Part shown: piece after piece, positions 34,307 to 46,467 of the stretch
Layout of the letters: every line of letters begins with the position of its first letter
How positions within the stretch are numbered: position 1 is the first letter of the stretch
From: Sinotaia quadrata
Lineage: Eukaryota; Mollusca; Gastropoda; Architaenioglossa; Viviparidae
Reading direction: 5' to 3'
Assembly: GCA_028829895.1 (NCBI GenBank)
Contig: CM054181.1
Span: 113,427,860 to 113,491,859 of the forward strand
DNA length: 64,000 nt
Translations under genes and position numbers: made by a program
The notes under the pieces: model-generated
Seen by the model: only the letters and a program-made list of their open reading frames with translations
Databases searched by the model: none
Told to the model about the DNA's origin: nothing

Positions 34307-34810
34307 ATTTGAATATGAACTGTTCTTGTTTATGTCATGTTTAATTACATGTAGTCAGTTAGATGCCAGACAATTCCATACAAGCCACATAACTCTGGAT
34401 ATGCCAGATAACTCCGCCATCGGCTGAAACTGCCCTTCTACCAGTATGTTTAGAATCTGTGGTCAGTTTGTCGCCATACTGGTTTACAGTGAACAGGCAG
34501 AATCGTTGATGCATATAGTTAGCTAATATCTTATTCAGGTTATGTATTATCATATCTCTTAATCTGTATATGTATTTTCAGATTGGTTAACCAAAACATT
34601 GTCAAGGGTTAAAGTGTAGAATTTAGTGTACGTTCATTTACTGATTAATCAGGCTCCAATCACAGTGGTAGCACTTCACACGTTCGTAGTCTTCTTCCTG
34701 TTTATCCTGATATTTTATTTCAGCTTACTTTAGCTCGCTCACTTATATCTTTCGTTATATTAGAGTATATAATTCGTCCTCACTCTTGTGTCGTTATATT
34801 AAACCTTTAC

Positions 34811-35235
34811 CTTTTGTCTACCCTCCTGCTTCTTTATATTACCCCTTTTGTCTACCCTCCTGCTTCTTTATATTACACCTTTTGTCTACTTCTTGCATCT
34901 TTATATTACACCTTTTGTCTACCCTCCTGCTTCTTTATATTACACCTTTTGTCTACTTCTTGCATCTTTATATTACACCTTTTGTCTACCCTCCTGCTTC
35001 TTTATATTACACCTTTTGTCTACCCTCCTGCTTCTTTATATTACACTTTTGTCTACCCTCTTGCATCTTTATATTACACCTTATCTTTTGTCTACCCTCT
35101 TGCATCTTTATATTACACCTTATCTTTTGTCTACCCTCTTGCATCTTTATATTACACTTTATCTTTTGTCTACCCTCTTGCATCTTTATATTACACCTTT
35201 TGCCCACTCTCTTGGTCGTGTATTGCAATATCGTT
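34811..35235. repeat. 34-bp tandem array, about 12 units, degenerating rightwards
   Basis: The unit begins cttttgtctaccctcctgct and continues tctttatattacac. Some units are 29-39 bases long. Weaker tagttatattaca echoes continue to about 35400. Three overlapping 146-229-residue plus-strand frames are a by-product of a stop-free unit whose length is not a multiple of three. Confidence 0.95.
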
Positions 35236-35523
35236 TGTCCACACTCCTGTGTAGTTATATTACACTCTTATCTTGTTTTTGCTGTCCAATATAGATATGT
35301 CGTGTCCTCGATGTCTTGTGTAGTTATATTACATAATATCTGTTGCTCGCCCACCCTTACCTCCTCTTCCCCCCCCCGAATAGTTATATTACAGCATTTC
35401 TTTTGTTCGACCTCTTTGGTAATTATGTTAGAGTGGATTTTTTGTTTCCTTTTTTTGGATGTAATTACAGACTAATTTTGTTTACTTGATAGTGTTTCAT
35501 CACTTCATTATTTTACTTTAGTC

Positions 35524-35673
<150 letters not shown>

Positions 35674-35839
35674 TACAAAGGAAAAAAAATATTCTAGCTT
35701 ATACTTTTTGTCACAGTCACAGTGTTAAACTTTTACATCATTCTGGCAATAACGATCCACTGATAGGGTATTCATCCTTTGTTGGCTATTTAAAATGTTT
35801 TATTGTTTAGTCTTCGTAACAACAAAAACGTGTATAATC

Positions 35840-35840
<1 letters not shown>

Positions 35841-35880
<40 letters not shown>
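35841..35880. repeat. (AAAG)n microsatellite
   Basis: Ten AAAG units. Confidence 0.96.
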
Positions 35881-35881
<1 letters not shown>

Positions 35882-36234
35882 CAAACCTGATTGAAGTAGG
35901 AAAAATTTAAATAAAGTAAATTTTAAATAAACATTTTTTAAAAACTTTTATAAATAATAACAGTCGAGTGGATTTTTGGGGGGGAGGGGGGAAGGTATAC
36001 TCTTCACGTTTTAAGGATTACATTGCTTTTAAATCTATTTCGAATTATTGGTATATTGGACGGAACTAAATTCCTTTTAACTGTGCAAGAACGATAATTA
36101 AAAAATACGACCCATCGGCTAGCAAAATTCTGAGAAAAGAAGAACCTGTAATAATCATTCCCTTATGTGTACGTATGCCCGTTTGTTTCGTTGACTGTTC
36201 GTAGCATGGCTCATAGGTATACAATTTTTTCGTT

Positions 36235-36540
36235 GACTGTATTAGTATTCTGTTTGAATGTTGATGATATATAAGTATGTATTTTAGTTATTGACTGTAT
36301 TAGTAGTCTGTTTGAATGTTGATGATATATAAGTATATATTTTAGTTATTGACTGTATTAGTATTCTGTTTGAATGTTGATGATATATAAGTATATATTT
36401 TAGTTATTGACTGTATTAGTATTCTGTTTGAATGTTGATGATATATAAGTACATGTATATATTTTAGTTATTGACTGTATTTGTATTGCCTGAATGTGTC
36501 GTACCATACAAATATATATTTTTTGTTGACTGTGATAGTA
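36235..36540. repeat. 58-bp tandem repeat, 4 clear units plus degenerate ones
   Basis: Units start with gactgtattagtattctgtt at 36235, 36293, 36351 and 36409. The fourth has a 6-base insertion, then two decayed units run to a GT microsatellite at 36561-36592. Confidence 0.93.
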
Positions 36541-36556
36541 TTATGGCGCACAGGTA

Positions 36557-36560
<4 letters not shown>

Positions 36561-36592
<32 letters not shown>
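36561..36592. repeat. (GT)n microsatellite
   Basis: About 16 TG units directly after the 58-bp array. Confidence 0.96.
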
Positions 36593-36594
<2 letters not shown>

Positions 36595-38312
36595 AGTGAA
36601 TGAGTTTATATTTGCGCAATAAAACTATCAGGACGTTACCCATTGCTAATTCTTGTTCGCAATAGTCACTTCTGAAGCAATGCCAGTTGCTAGTCTGTTA
36701 ATTTCTAATGATGATGTGTTCTTGTATGTGAATACATTGTGTATACCTTCTTGGATGGGATAGAAATGGGACTAAATGCTTTTCTCATTTATTGAACTAA
36801 ACATCAACTACAGAAGCAGACAGAGGCATATGCATCTCCAACTCTCCCTCATGTCCAAGCAAGACCTAATTTAAATGCACCTGTGAGCTGTGAGCTATGA
36901 GCTTGATTTATTCTAACAGAGCATTCAATTCTTGTTAGCAAAGACCGACATTGATATCAGCTTTCACATCATTTCTGCTGTCAAAGAAAAATTCAAGAAG
37001 CTAATGAGTAGTTTGGAAGGGGATGGGGGTGCAGGGTGGAGAGAGAAAAAAAAAGGAATTTAAATGACCCAGAAGTATAAAACATTTTCATCCAAAAGTA
37101 GTTTGTAATACTGAAGGTCGTTGTGACTAGTGACCACTCATCTCCACTTCCCACCCACTCACTGTTTGTTGAGGTGGGCTTCGAACTGTACATCGATACA
37201 GTAATGGTTAGGAAATATATCACAGTGGAACTATCGATTTAAAGAAAAGTTTTGATTTGTTTTTAATCTTAGACGTCTGATTATATTACCTGGGGTAGTG
37301 AACCCTGCAGCTCTAGTTGTTCGCCTGAAGTGAAAGTATTTATAGCCTTTGAGTTCTGTTCAGAGGCTTAGTAAAAAAAATACATGGAGTTTATTAAGAG
37401 AAAAAATAATAGCAATAATAACTAAGTATAAAAGTTTGCAATATCAATACAGATATATGTAAGACGTAAGTAACTGCAAAAGTGGAGAATGAAGAGAATG
37501 TGCTAGAACTTGCTGATTTAATCTAAACTGGTCTTATGTAGATAAATAGTTTTTATTATCCAATAGTTAATATTTACAAGAACGAGACCAGCCAATGGGC
37601 TGAAATCAAAGTTTACCTACTGAAATAATTATCTTCTCTTCTATTCTCTAATCACTTTGAATTTGTTGTTGCTGAAGTCCATTCATGCAAGGCATCCGTT
37701 AGCTTAATGGTAACTGATTGATTGAAAGGAAATGGGCTTAGAAATGTGTTTGCTATTGATATATTATACTTGCGTTTTATGTAGAAATGTATTATATGAG
37801 TAGACTATTACTTCTACACTTGTGAATTATGATACTTGTACGTTAAATGTTAAATACATGACATTGTTTCTAGTGAAAACGTTCATAAATTATTATGTTG
37901 TATTTATTATGCTGTATGCGTGTATCAGGCTAATAAATACTGTTGCAAGAAACTGTAAGTTGAGACTTGAGTGTAAGAAAGAATGGATTTAGAGATGAAT
38001 AAACTGGAAAACTTAGCATTTGTTCTCTGGTTATGTTTTACAGGGAAGAAGCAGCCTTTTTTTCATAAAATCTCCTGGTTTATTGATTTATAAATCATTA
38101 TGAACATTTTAGATTTGAGGTCTCAATCCCAGTATGCAAGTGTAAGGATACATTGCTAATGTATGATGGCAAAGTATGCTTGACTAATGGAATTTCTGGT
38201 ATAAGGAAGTTACTGGAAATTGCTACATTGTTTTTCTGATTGGGGAACTAATACTGCAAAGGAGCGCCTAGATTAGTCATGAGAGAACAGCGACCCATGA
38301 AATATTCTACAG

Positions 38313-39609
38313 CAGGGGTCTCAAACTCATTTTACCTGGGGGCCGCTGGAAGTAGAGTCTGGGTGAAGCTGGGCCGCATCATTATTCCCTGCTGCCAGAG
38401 ACCTGGCAACGCTTCCTCTTACATAGCTCAGACACATTATTTTGGCTTCAGGGAGGAAGCCACTGAGACCCTCAGTAAGTTTGGACCTGAATTTTGACTT
38501 ATTAAAGTTCATGGTGGAGAGGAGCTTTACACACAGATAGGTGCTCCCCAAAAGGCACTTGGTCTGCTTGAACATCCTGGTAAGCTCAGGGAAGGTAAGG
38601 GGCAATTCTCTTAAAAACTGCCCAAGCTTTTCTGCTTTTCCACCCACCTCCCTGAACTTGGTTTTGAGTTCAGAATTACAATGTATGTCAATTAGCTCCA
38701 TTTGAAGCACAGAAGGGGAATCTTCCACATCGAAGGAGAAGGGGTCAGCAAATATTTGAAAGGTGGTTCTGTGGTTCTTGAATTCTGCAAACCTGTGATC
38801 AAATTCTTCATGCAGCTTTACAATGGCATCAACATACTTCTCACCACTGAATGGTGTGGCACAATCCATGAGTGCCTTACAAGCTGGGAAATGGCAGAGG
38901 TTTGTCTGAAAAAGCTGGGCTTTCCATAACAAGTTTTGTGGAAAATGCTCTGACATTGTCAAATGCTGCGCTGACAAGCTGCCCCTGGCCTTGTAATTTC
39001 TTGTTCAGTACATTCAGCTCTTCTATGATGTCAACAAGAAAAGCTAAGTCCATGAGCCATTTGGGATCACTTAGTACAGGAACAGCCATCCCATCCTTCT
39101 CCATGAAGGTTTTCACTTCAGCTCTCAACTCATAAAACCTCTTCAAGAACTGTCCCTTGCTAAGCCAACTTACCTTGGTTATTTTTCTGTTCTTCCTTTT
39201 CTGTTCTTTCAGTCTACTATTTTTCTTCTTTGCTAAACACTTCACCTGCTTTTTCGACATGAAAATGCTGTTTTTTTCCGAACAACTCATCTGTGGGTAG
39301 ACCTGTAGGGTCTATAATCTATATAGAATTAGCTTGCTAGATCTGGATGCTTTTGAACTTTGCTAAATGGTAGCAACATGTAAGAGGCTTGGGAAAGAAA
39401 GTCGCCGAGTTTGGCAACACACAACACACCGTTACTGTCACGATCCTGAGGTATGGTAGCCCACAAGTGACAAAAACTATAAAACTCCCAAGCTGCGTGA
39501 GAAAAACGTGCGGGCCGCACTATCACTAAACTTTGATATCAAGTGGGGGCCACAAAATATCGTAACGCGGGCCGCAAATGGCCCGCGGGCCGCATGTTTG
39601 AGACCCCTG
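38313..39609 (-). mobile_element. hAT element nested in LTR copy 4 (perfect 8-bp TSD)
   Basis: The ends caggggtctcaaac and gtttgagacccctg are perfect 14-base inverted repeats. Both flanks read ttctacag (38305-38312 and 39610-39617), a perfect 8-bp target duplication typical of hAT. The minus strand carries transposase sequence. At 1.3 kb the element is internally deleted relative to autonomous relatives. Confidence 0.92.
38327..39290 (-). pseudogene. hAT transposase remnant (GTF2IRD2/ZBED5-like), frameshifted
   Basis: Reading from 39290 down, a short Lys-rich start leads straight into a WLSKGQFLKRFYELRAEV segment and then DPKWLMDLAFLVDIIEELN. Both are typical of transposase-derived GTF2IRD2/ZBED5-like proteins, but the usual N-terminal half is missing. 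The frame shifts near 38940. The second frame continues with LFQTNLCHFPAC, FEFADP-like and LQMELIDIHCNS segments and the hAT dimerisation block LLGSTYLCVKLLSTMNFNKS, then a stop at 38327. Because of the internal deletion and frameshift no active enzyme is expected. It is antisense to the LTR copy it interrupts. Confidence 0.8.
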
Positions 39610-42600
39610 TTCTACAGCATCCTAGAGGAGCACATGAAGAATTGACAATTCTGTTGTGAACAGTAAATATGATATTGTTATGAAAGCGTGCAAAAGACTA
39701 TTTGGTATCGTCATCAACAAGGTTATGTACAAACTATTATTGTTTATCTCTCTATAACTCCATTTTTGTTCTAAGATAAGAAATGATCCCGTGATTTATA
39801 TTAATACTTATCTGCAGAAGTATGTGTTAGGATATAAGACTGTATAAGCATTGAAATTATTTGAACGTGGTTTCATGGAAATATTGATGTCAGATAATCT
39901 TTTCATTGAATTTGTTATTTGTATATTTGATTGTTGATTTAATAAATTTATTCACATTGTTACACATATTTATACCCACTTGTTGACGACATAGTGGGTA
40001 GATGGGGGCTCGCTAGATTTATATTAAAGACAGATTTATCTTCTCCTTTGGTAAGAAGTTTTCCACCTACGGAAATATTGTGTGATAGTAAATGTTTGTC
40101 TTGTCTACAGTGCCCACATATCGCCAAGTGAGAGAGATGAGTGGCATCTTCTGGAGAAATATTAATAACAAATTATGATTCTCATCACTTGTATAATTAG
40201 TTATGGATGATTATACTTATTAATAATAATAATAACCAATAACTAGGATGGCATTGTGCCACATTGCAATTTCTGGAAAAAACACTATTTATTTGCATTG
40301 TTAAAATCTGAGATTGCAAAAAAAAAAAAAATGCATGTTTCATAGCCAATTCTTGAATACTTAAATTTGAGTTTCTTGCCATTGTAGTACTTAATTACTG
40401 TGGAAAGGACGTGTTTTGTAACCAGCTTTTAAATAATTATTTTATCAGTTGTCTATGGGCGGGTGATAGAGGTAAGCGTAGGTGTGTGTGGGAGGCTATG
40501 ACAATGACTTATCTCTAAATTTTGACACAAAAAACAATTATTTACCTAATAAGCCTATAGTTTATTAGCTGGATTTCAACACGCCTTCCAACTCGGTGGT
40601 TTTGCAGACAGAGAGATTGACGTTTTGGAAGGTAAAACGATATAATGTTAAGGTTGGAGAGAAGGCTTGTGTGTGGGGGTACATCGTAGTGTGTGCATTT
40701 CCTAGGTTCATGACAATAACAGATTCCAGCCTCTCTCCCCCCACCCCCTGATTTTTAACTTGAAGAGATCTTTCAGGCATTAAAGTCCTGTCTGATGGGC
40801 TAAGCGCAATGCCAACCACTCTTGAGTTAGGAGGCAGTAAGGATTAGCCTTGCATAGATATAATTTCGCAGTATAAGAGAAAGTTATTGATTTATCGCAA
40901 CAATAGAGATGTAAATGAAACTAATGATGTTACTTTCATTGTCATTATATTATGTATTGTTAGAGATCAGCTAGCAACTTTGCACTTTTGTTGTATTTTT
41001 TCCTTTATTGCCAAAGGATAAATTTTATAAAACATGGGTTATAAAACAAGAACCTTCTTGACAGGTGAATGAATTAAAGAGAAATAAGCAAGACACAACG
41101 AGCTCCAGTCTGTTTATTTGATCTTGAAGTGATTTATCACCAGTAAATTTGACAAAAATATAGTTTTATAGTTTATTTTCTTCAATCACAATGTATTACT
41201 GACAAGCTTTAACAATGTCAGTGATCTATTTACAAGACAGGCTACTACTCAATCATGTTTTATTTTCCTGGGCATTCTTCTTTCAAGCAAGTGCATGAGT
41301 ACTCAGTTACACAATTTATTGCTAAAATTGCAAAAGATTCAAATGAGTCACAACATATAAAATAAAAATCATCTTTATTGTGATCACAGATGTTTTACTT
41401 TATACATAATCATTATTAATTTAATGATTACAAATAATACCATGTAATACCAAATTAGTACTTAGAAATATTATTTACAATACCATAGTTACAGAAGAAG
41501 AATCTCATGTTCCAGTTTAATGTACATGGCATCATATATTGAAAATTAAATAATGAAAAGATGAAGTAAACTTTCAACCAACCATCCAAACAACATCAAA
41601 TGTCTATCACAAATCATAAAGAAGTCCTATAAACACAAGAAATTCTTTGCAAATAGTATTATGATATTTGTTTGTTTATGTTTTTAAGTGTAATTTAAAT
41701 AGAGAATAAAAACAGAGAGTAGTAAAAACATTATTATTATAATATATATAACTACGGGGCAGAAATGGGGACAGGAAAAAATCTCTATATAATGAAATTG
41801 AACAAGTTCAGGAATAAACTGCACTGAACATGATTCAAGAGAGAAATTATTTAAAGTACAATGAACTAGCACAAAGAGAGGTAGGAAAACTGCTGTTGCA
41901 CTGAACTAGTGTACATGGACAGATAGAAACTATCCACTATAATGAACTATATATAAGATGAGGTTAAAGCTCTACCAAACTTAATTACAGATGAGGTGGG
42001 GCAAAAATCTGTTAGAACTATACAAAGGACATGTAGAAACTATATAATCAGCATAATACAAACAACACACTATAAGGGACTAGCAAAAGCTCCAAATAAC
42101 AAAAATGTACATAGGAGGTAAGGATTATATTCTTCTAAATGCTAAAAATATATAAAAGAAGAGGATTTCAAGCATTATTTTATGGTTCAAGACAATCTGT
42201 GCTTCTATAAAGTTCAATACAGTTAATATAAAGTCTTCGTGTAAGTATGTTGCATAATTTAAAAAAAAGCTCTTACTTTCCCTTAGTGCTAATGAAATTT
42301 TACCTTTTGTGGAATATTTTGAACAAAAATATTGTTTACAAATGTAATTTCACCACATTGCAAATATGTGAAGCAGTCAACATCTTCACTATGATCCAAG
42401 TACAATAGAATGCACAGCAATGAAGAGAATAATGTTAAATTTCTTGATAAGTAAAAATTATTAAAGTGATGATGTAATTATTTTTAATCCCTAAGATGAT
42501 TTAATATGAGAATTCAAACTGCACTCTTGAAAATTAAATAAAATGTTTACCCTAATGGAAACTTTTCTTTAACTTCTATGATAGTCTCTTAGTTCTACCT

Positions 42601-43255
42601 AAATGCTTGCCTTTAAATATTACAAGCACACTTTCTATAATCTCTTACATAGCTCTTGACATTCATAACTCTACTTTTCAATTGGGCACCATTCTTAAAG
42701 CTCTTAGATTCCCAAAACAATAATTATTTAATAAAACTAAAGAAATAAATTAAATTCACTAATGCTAAAGTGATCTAGTGCACAAAATCTGCCAAATAAA
42801 TACCAATATATGTAAACCTTAATGCATCAGTAAAAAAACTAAGACAATAAATCCAAGGCAGCACTTAAAGACAACTATATGAAAAAAAGAATATTATGAT
42901 TTAAACATTATACAATTAAAAATTGATCCCCCCCATCACACACACACACTACTCCTAATACATAACTGAGTAACATAATAGTGTTAGAATATTTAATAGT
43001 TACTTGTTAATTAGTCATCAAGTAATCATGCAAAGATTTCACTAACCTTAAGTTGCTAGAATTAACTGAAAGTTGTGGTAGAAAGGAAAAGATAACATGA
43101 AATCAAAGAATCTAATACTTGCAAACAAATAAACATCAACACAGTATTAAACAAATCAGAATCAAAGCTTTTCTTTCTTTTTTTTCAAATTAATCATAGT
43201 TTTGATAACTTCTCAAATATCCACAAAAATCTAATGCATATCTCCCCACCATAAT

Positions 43256-43258
<3 letters not shown>

Positions 43259-43299
<41 letters not shown>
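43259..43299. repeat. (CA)n microsatellite
   Basis: About 20 CA units. Confidence 0.95.
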
Positions 43300-43303
<4 letters not shown>

Positions 43304-44597
43304 TACACCACATAATCAAAATGACATTTTAAATTAAAAAGAAGAAAACAATGACTGATGAATTTGCTACAAACAATTTTTAGATATACAACAGAAACAT
43401 AATCATGGAAATAACATTTCAATCATTTTATATCTATATTTAGCAAAAATGTTTCTATTTAACGGACTGTACCTCTCAGTCTGTCTGTCTGATAGATATT
43501 GCAAATGCAAAAGGTTTTTAACAGTTTGATCATTTTATACATATATATATAGCTTAAAATCTACCGAGTTAAACAGTAAAATGCAGCTCCTCCAAACATT
43601 AAGGGTGATGATCTTGGTGGAGGAAGGGGGGGAGGTGTTTGAGGAAGAAAGGACAATTACACAGATACAAAGTGAAATAAAAAGAATTACAACCCCCTTA
43701 ACAATTCATGTGCACTATTTTATGAGGAGAAAGCAAAATACACCACATCTAACTGTAGCAACCATTCACTTATTAGAACAGACAATTACTCTATACTGCC
43801 TTGTTTAAATTCAAGTGCTACAAGAGAAACAAAGAAAATGAACTACTCTGTCTATGAGGTGTGCATGATGATACTCATAGTGTAACTTATTGGACAGCCA
43901 AAATAGTTGTGCTATATTTTTTAATTAAATATTTAATAAAAAAATAATTTCATTATATACAATTTCAAAAGTAATTTATACAGTAATAATATAAAAAATA
44001 TTTTGTTTCAGCTTGTAATAAATTAAAAACCAATGTTCTGGGAGATAAAACAAAACAAATAAAATAAAATCATCATACAAATGATGGATGACATGTTTGA
44101 ATAATTCAAATGGCAGACTGTATTGTTGGTAATGCATGTGGTATACAAACACATTTTTGCTATTTTCTACCATGTACAGAGCAGAAGTGATCAGACATTA
44201 AATTTTGTACCCAGGCAGACAAGTATGAAAAAGTAGAGAACTATTGTAATTTGTACATATGAATATTTCGTGCACTCAGGCAGCCACATAAAGCAAGAGG
44301 TTCTCTCAGACACAATATAATAAAATATTTTATTGTAATTATAATAGTATGTACTTATGTACATTTAACTAGTAATTTTCCTAGTGATAAATTCTTAACA
44401 ATTCAGAATGAAGACAATGAATTTCTCTCTCATATTCAAGCTTTACGGCAAAAACCAAACAAATTATTAGAAATATAAATTAGAAGATAAAATATAATTT
44501 GAAATATGATTAACATCTGGTGAAAACTGTTAATGATTGAAAATTAGGAATTATTTAAAAAAAAAAATTTAAATATGAACACAAACAACTAATAATA

Positions 44598-44716
44598 TAA
44601 AGGTGTCAATGTAGTGGACAGTAATTAACCAAGATAGAGAAAAAAGTAATAAAATAAAGGTGCAATGTACTGGACAGTAATTAACCAAGATAGAGAAAAA
44701 AAGTTATAAAATAAAG
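44598..44716. repeat. ~60-bp direct duplication
   Basis: ggacagtaattaaccaagat followed by agagaaaaaa occurs twice with a shared aataaagg(t) lead. Confidence 0.88.
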
Positions 44717-46384
44717 TAAGAGCAGAATGGTTAGTTCAGGTATCATTAACAATCTAATATCCAAAGCAATAGGTTATCCACATCATTGCTGTATCCAAAT
44801 TGATCAGTTATCTTCATGAAATATGTTCAAATCCTTCAGCTAAACTCATCAGTCTTGTTTCGCAAGCAGTTAGCATTTTCTACATCAACAAAACCATCAG
44901 CCAATTTTGTAAACTATTAGTAACTTGGAATTGATGATTTTAAACTCTTTCAATTATAACATGAGTCTCCTGATTGTTCTTGCAGGTTTTCATGTGGACT
45001 TATTTATATGAAGAAAACTATTACTAAAGAGCTGTAATCTGCATTTACATAATAATTACATAAGCAGTAATTCCTTACAAAATGAAGAACTATAACTTGT
45101 AAAATAAAATGTTTGAAAAAGAACAATCAATAAATATTAAATTTAAACAAGCTGCTGTGGAAGTAAAAGTCCTAATATTTACTTTTACTTCCAACAAAAT
45201 ACTTATTTCTCATTGTCAAAGAGAAAACTGAAAAAAGAATTTACAATTTATTAACATCAACACAGTAAAATTTTTTCATCCTGCTGAGTATCAAGTCACA
45301 CTTCTGGCAGAGTAAAGAGCATTAAATTGGACAAATAAATGCATACATGCTTTTGATCACATGATGCCCTTCCACCCATACAATAATTTAATAAATTCAT
45401 ACAACACATTATCACATAACCCCATGATGGTTCTCATGATACAAAGATATGTTACTTAAAACCAAATGGCAGACCAATTGCTTTTTGATGATATGAAAGA
45501 AATTTGTGAGAACAGCAAAGAAGCTTATGGTAAATTAAGTCATGCAAGGCATAATTAGAAATAGAATACTTTTTACCTAAATAAATTACATATTTTAAGT
45601 GTCTGGAATACTTAAGGCTAACACATCAGATTTTTTTGGTGATTTTTAAATTTGCTGATAATACAAAAGAAAGAAAATTTAAAAACTCCCAAACAAAACT
45701 TTTAAAAAGCTCACATACAAGCAGAATTTAATAAAAAGCACAATAATTTTATTAACAAGGAACATTAATGTCTCATTACTTTTCTTCTCAATTTTGTAAT
45801 TTAAATGGTACATTGTAGGATAAGAAAAATATTTCAAATTAAAAGATGCATATATAAATAAATCTTTGCCAAAATTCCCCAAGGTGTACAAACAACTGCA
45901 GTCAATTAGTGTCACAATCTCTTTCTGAACAAATAATCAAAACCTCTGACACACCAATATAACTTTCACAAAAGTTGCAGTGTCAAAGTTTCAGGAGAAA
46001 TGTAAACCAGCACAAAAACAATAAAAATAAAACAAGGTGTTCAAAGGCACAAAAACCAGCACTAAATAATTTTGATATCAATGACGGTATAACATATTTG
46101 CAGTCAGGACACTTAAAGACCAAATGAATCAAGCAGCGATGCGAGCTGAAGAACAAGCATAAATTATACAGCTCCACAACCTTGGGTGAAATTCATCAGG
46201 TGCAAATACAACAATGACAAGTTAGTGCTTTGTTAACTGTGCGAGACAGTAAATCTTAAACTGCTGATTCTATGTAAGCGTGCATGTCTTTCAAGTGGAA
46301 TAATAACACTGTTATCCTTAAACTGTTATCCATTATTCTTAAGCTACATCTGCTCTTTGTATTGAGTTCCAGAGCAGACTGAAT

Positions 46385-46467
46385 TCAGTACTCATAGAGG
46401 AGGCTCATGGCTTCTGCAGCTTTAGCACGCACAGTGGGGCTTGGATCCTTCAAAAGGAGAATAAGGG
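46385..46467 (-). CDS. MROH1: MROH1 last exon (stop)
   Basis: The acceptor is atttgcag. It completes Ala, then LILLLKDPSPTVRAKAAEAM and SLLYEY, and the stop TGA at 46387-46385. Confidence 0.9.

Larger units (their letters stand above)
37441..40263 (+). mobile_element. LTR-like element, copy 4, with nested hAT
   Basis: Homology to copies 1 and 3 is clear from about 37505 (gctgatttaatctaaact) to the end at ccaca 40263. The element is split by the hAT insertion at 38313-39609. The 5' end is uncertain. A TTGCA at 37436-37440 matches the TTGCA after 40263, but the sequence at 37441 does not start with TG, so this may be chance. Confidence 0.65.
40264..46384. other. AT-rich region, probably including the MROH1 3' UTR
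   Basis: No exon recognised over 6.1 kb. Apart from a CA run at about 43259-43299 and a ~60-bp duplication at 44598-44716, it lacks the repeats seen elsewhere. The minus-strand frame at 40565-40819 has no recognised similarity. A long 3' UTR for the minus-strand gene is possible but its end cannot be fixed from sequence alone. Confidence 0.5.

Noticed and set aside
40565..40819. 84-residue minus-strand frame upstream of LTR copy 4's right flank
   Set aside because: No recognised domain or splice context. It may be a dispersed repeat, but one copy cannot show this.
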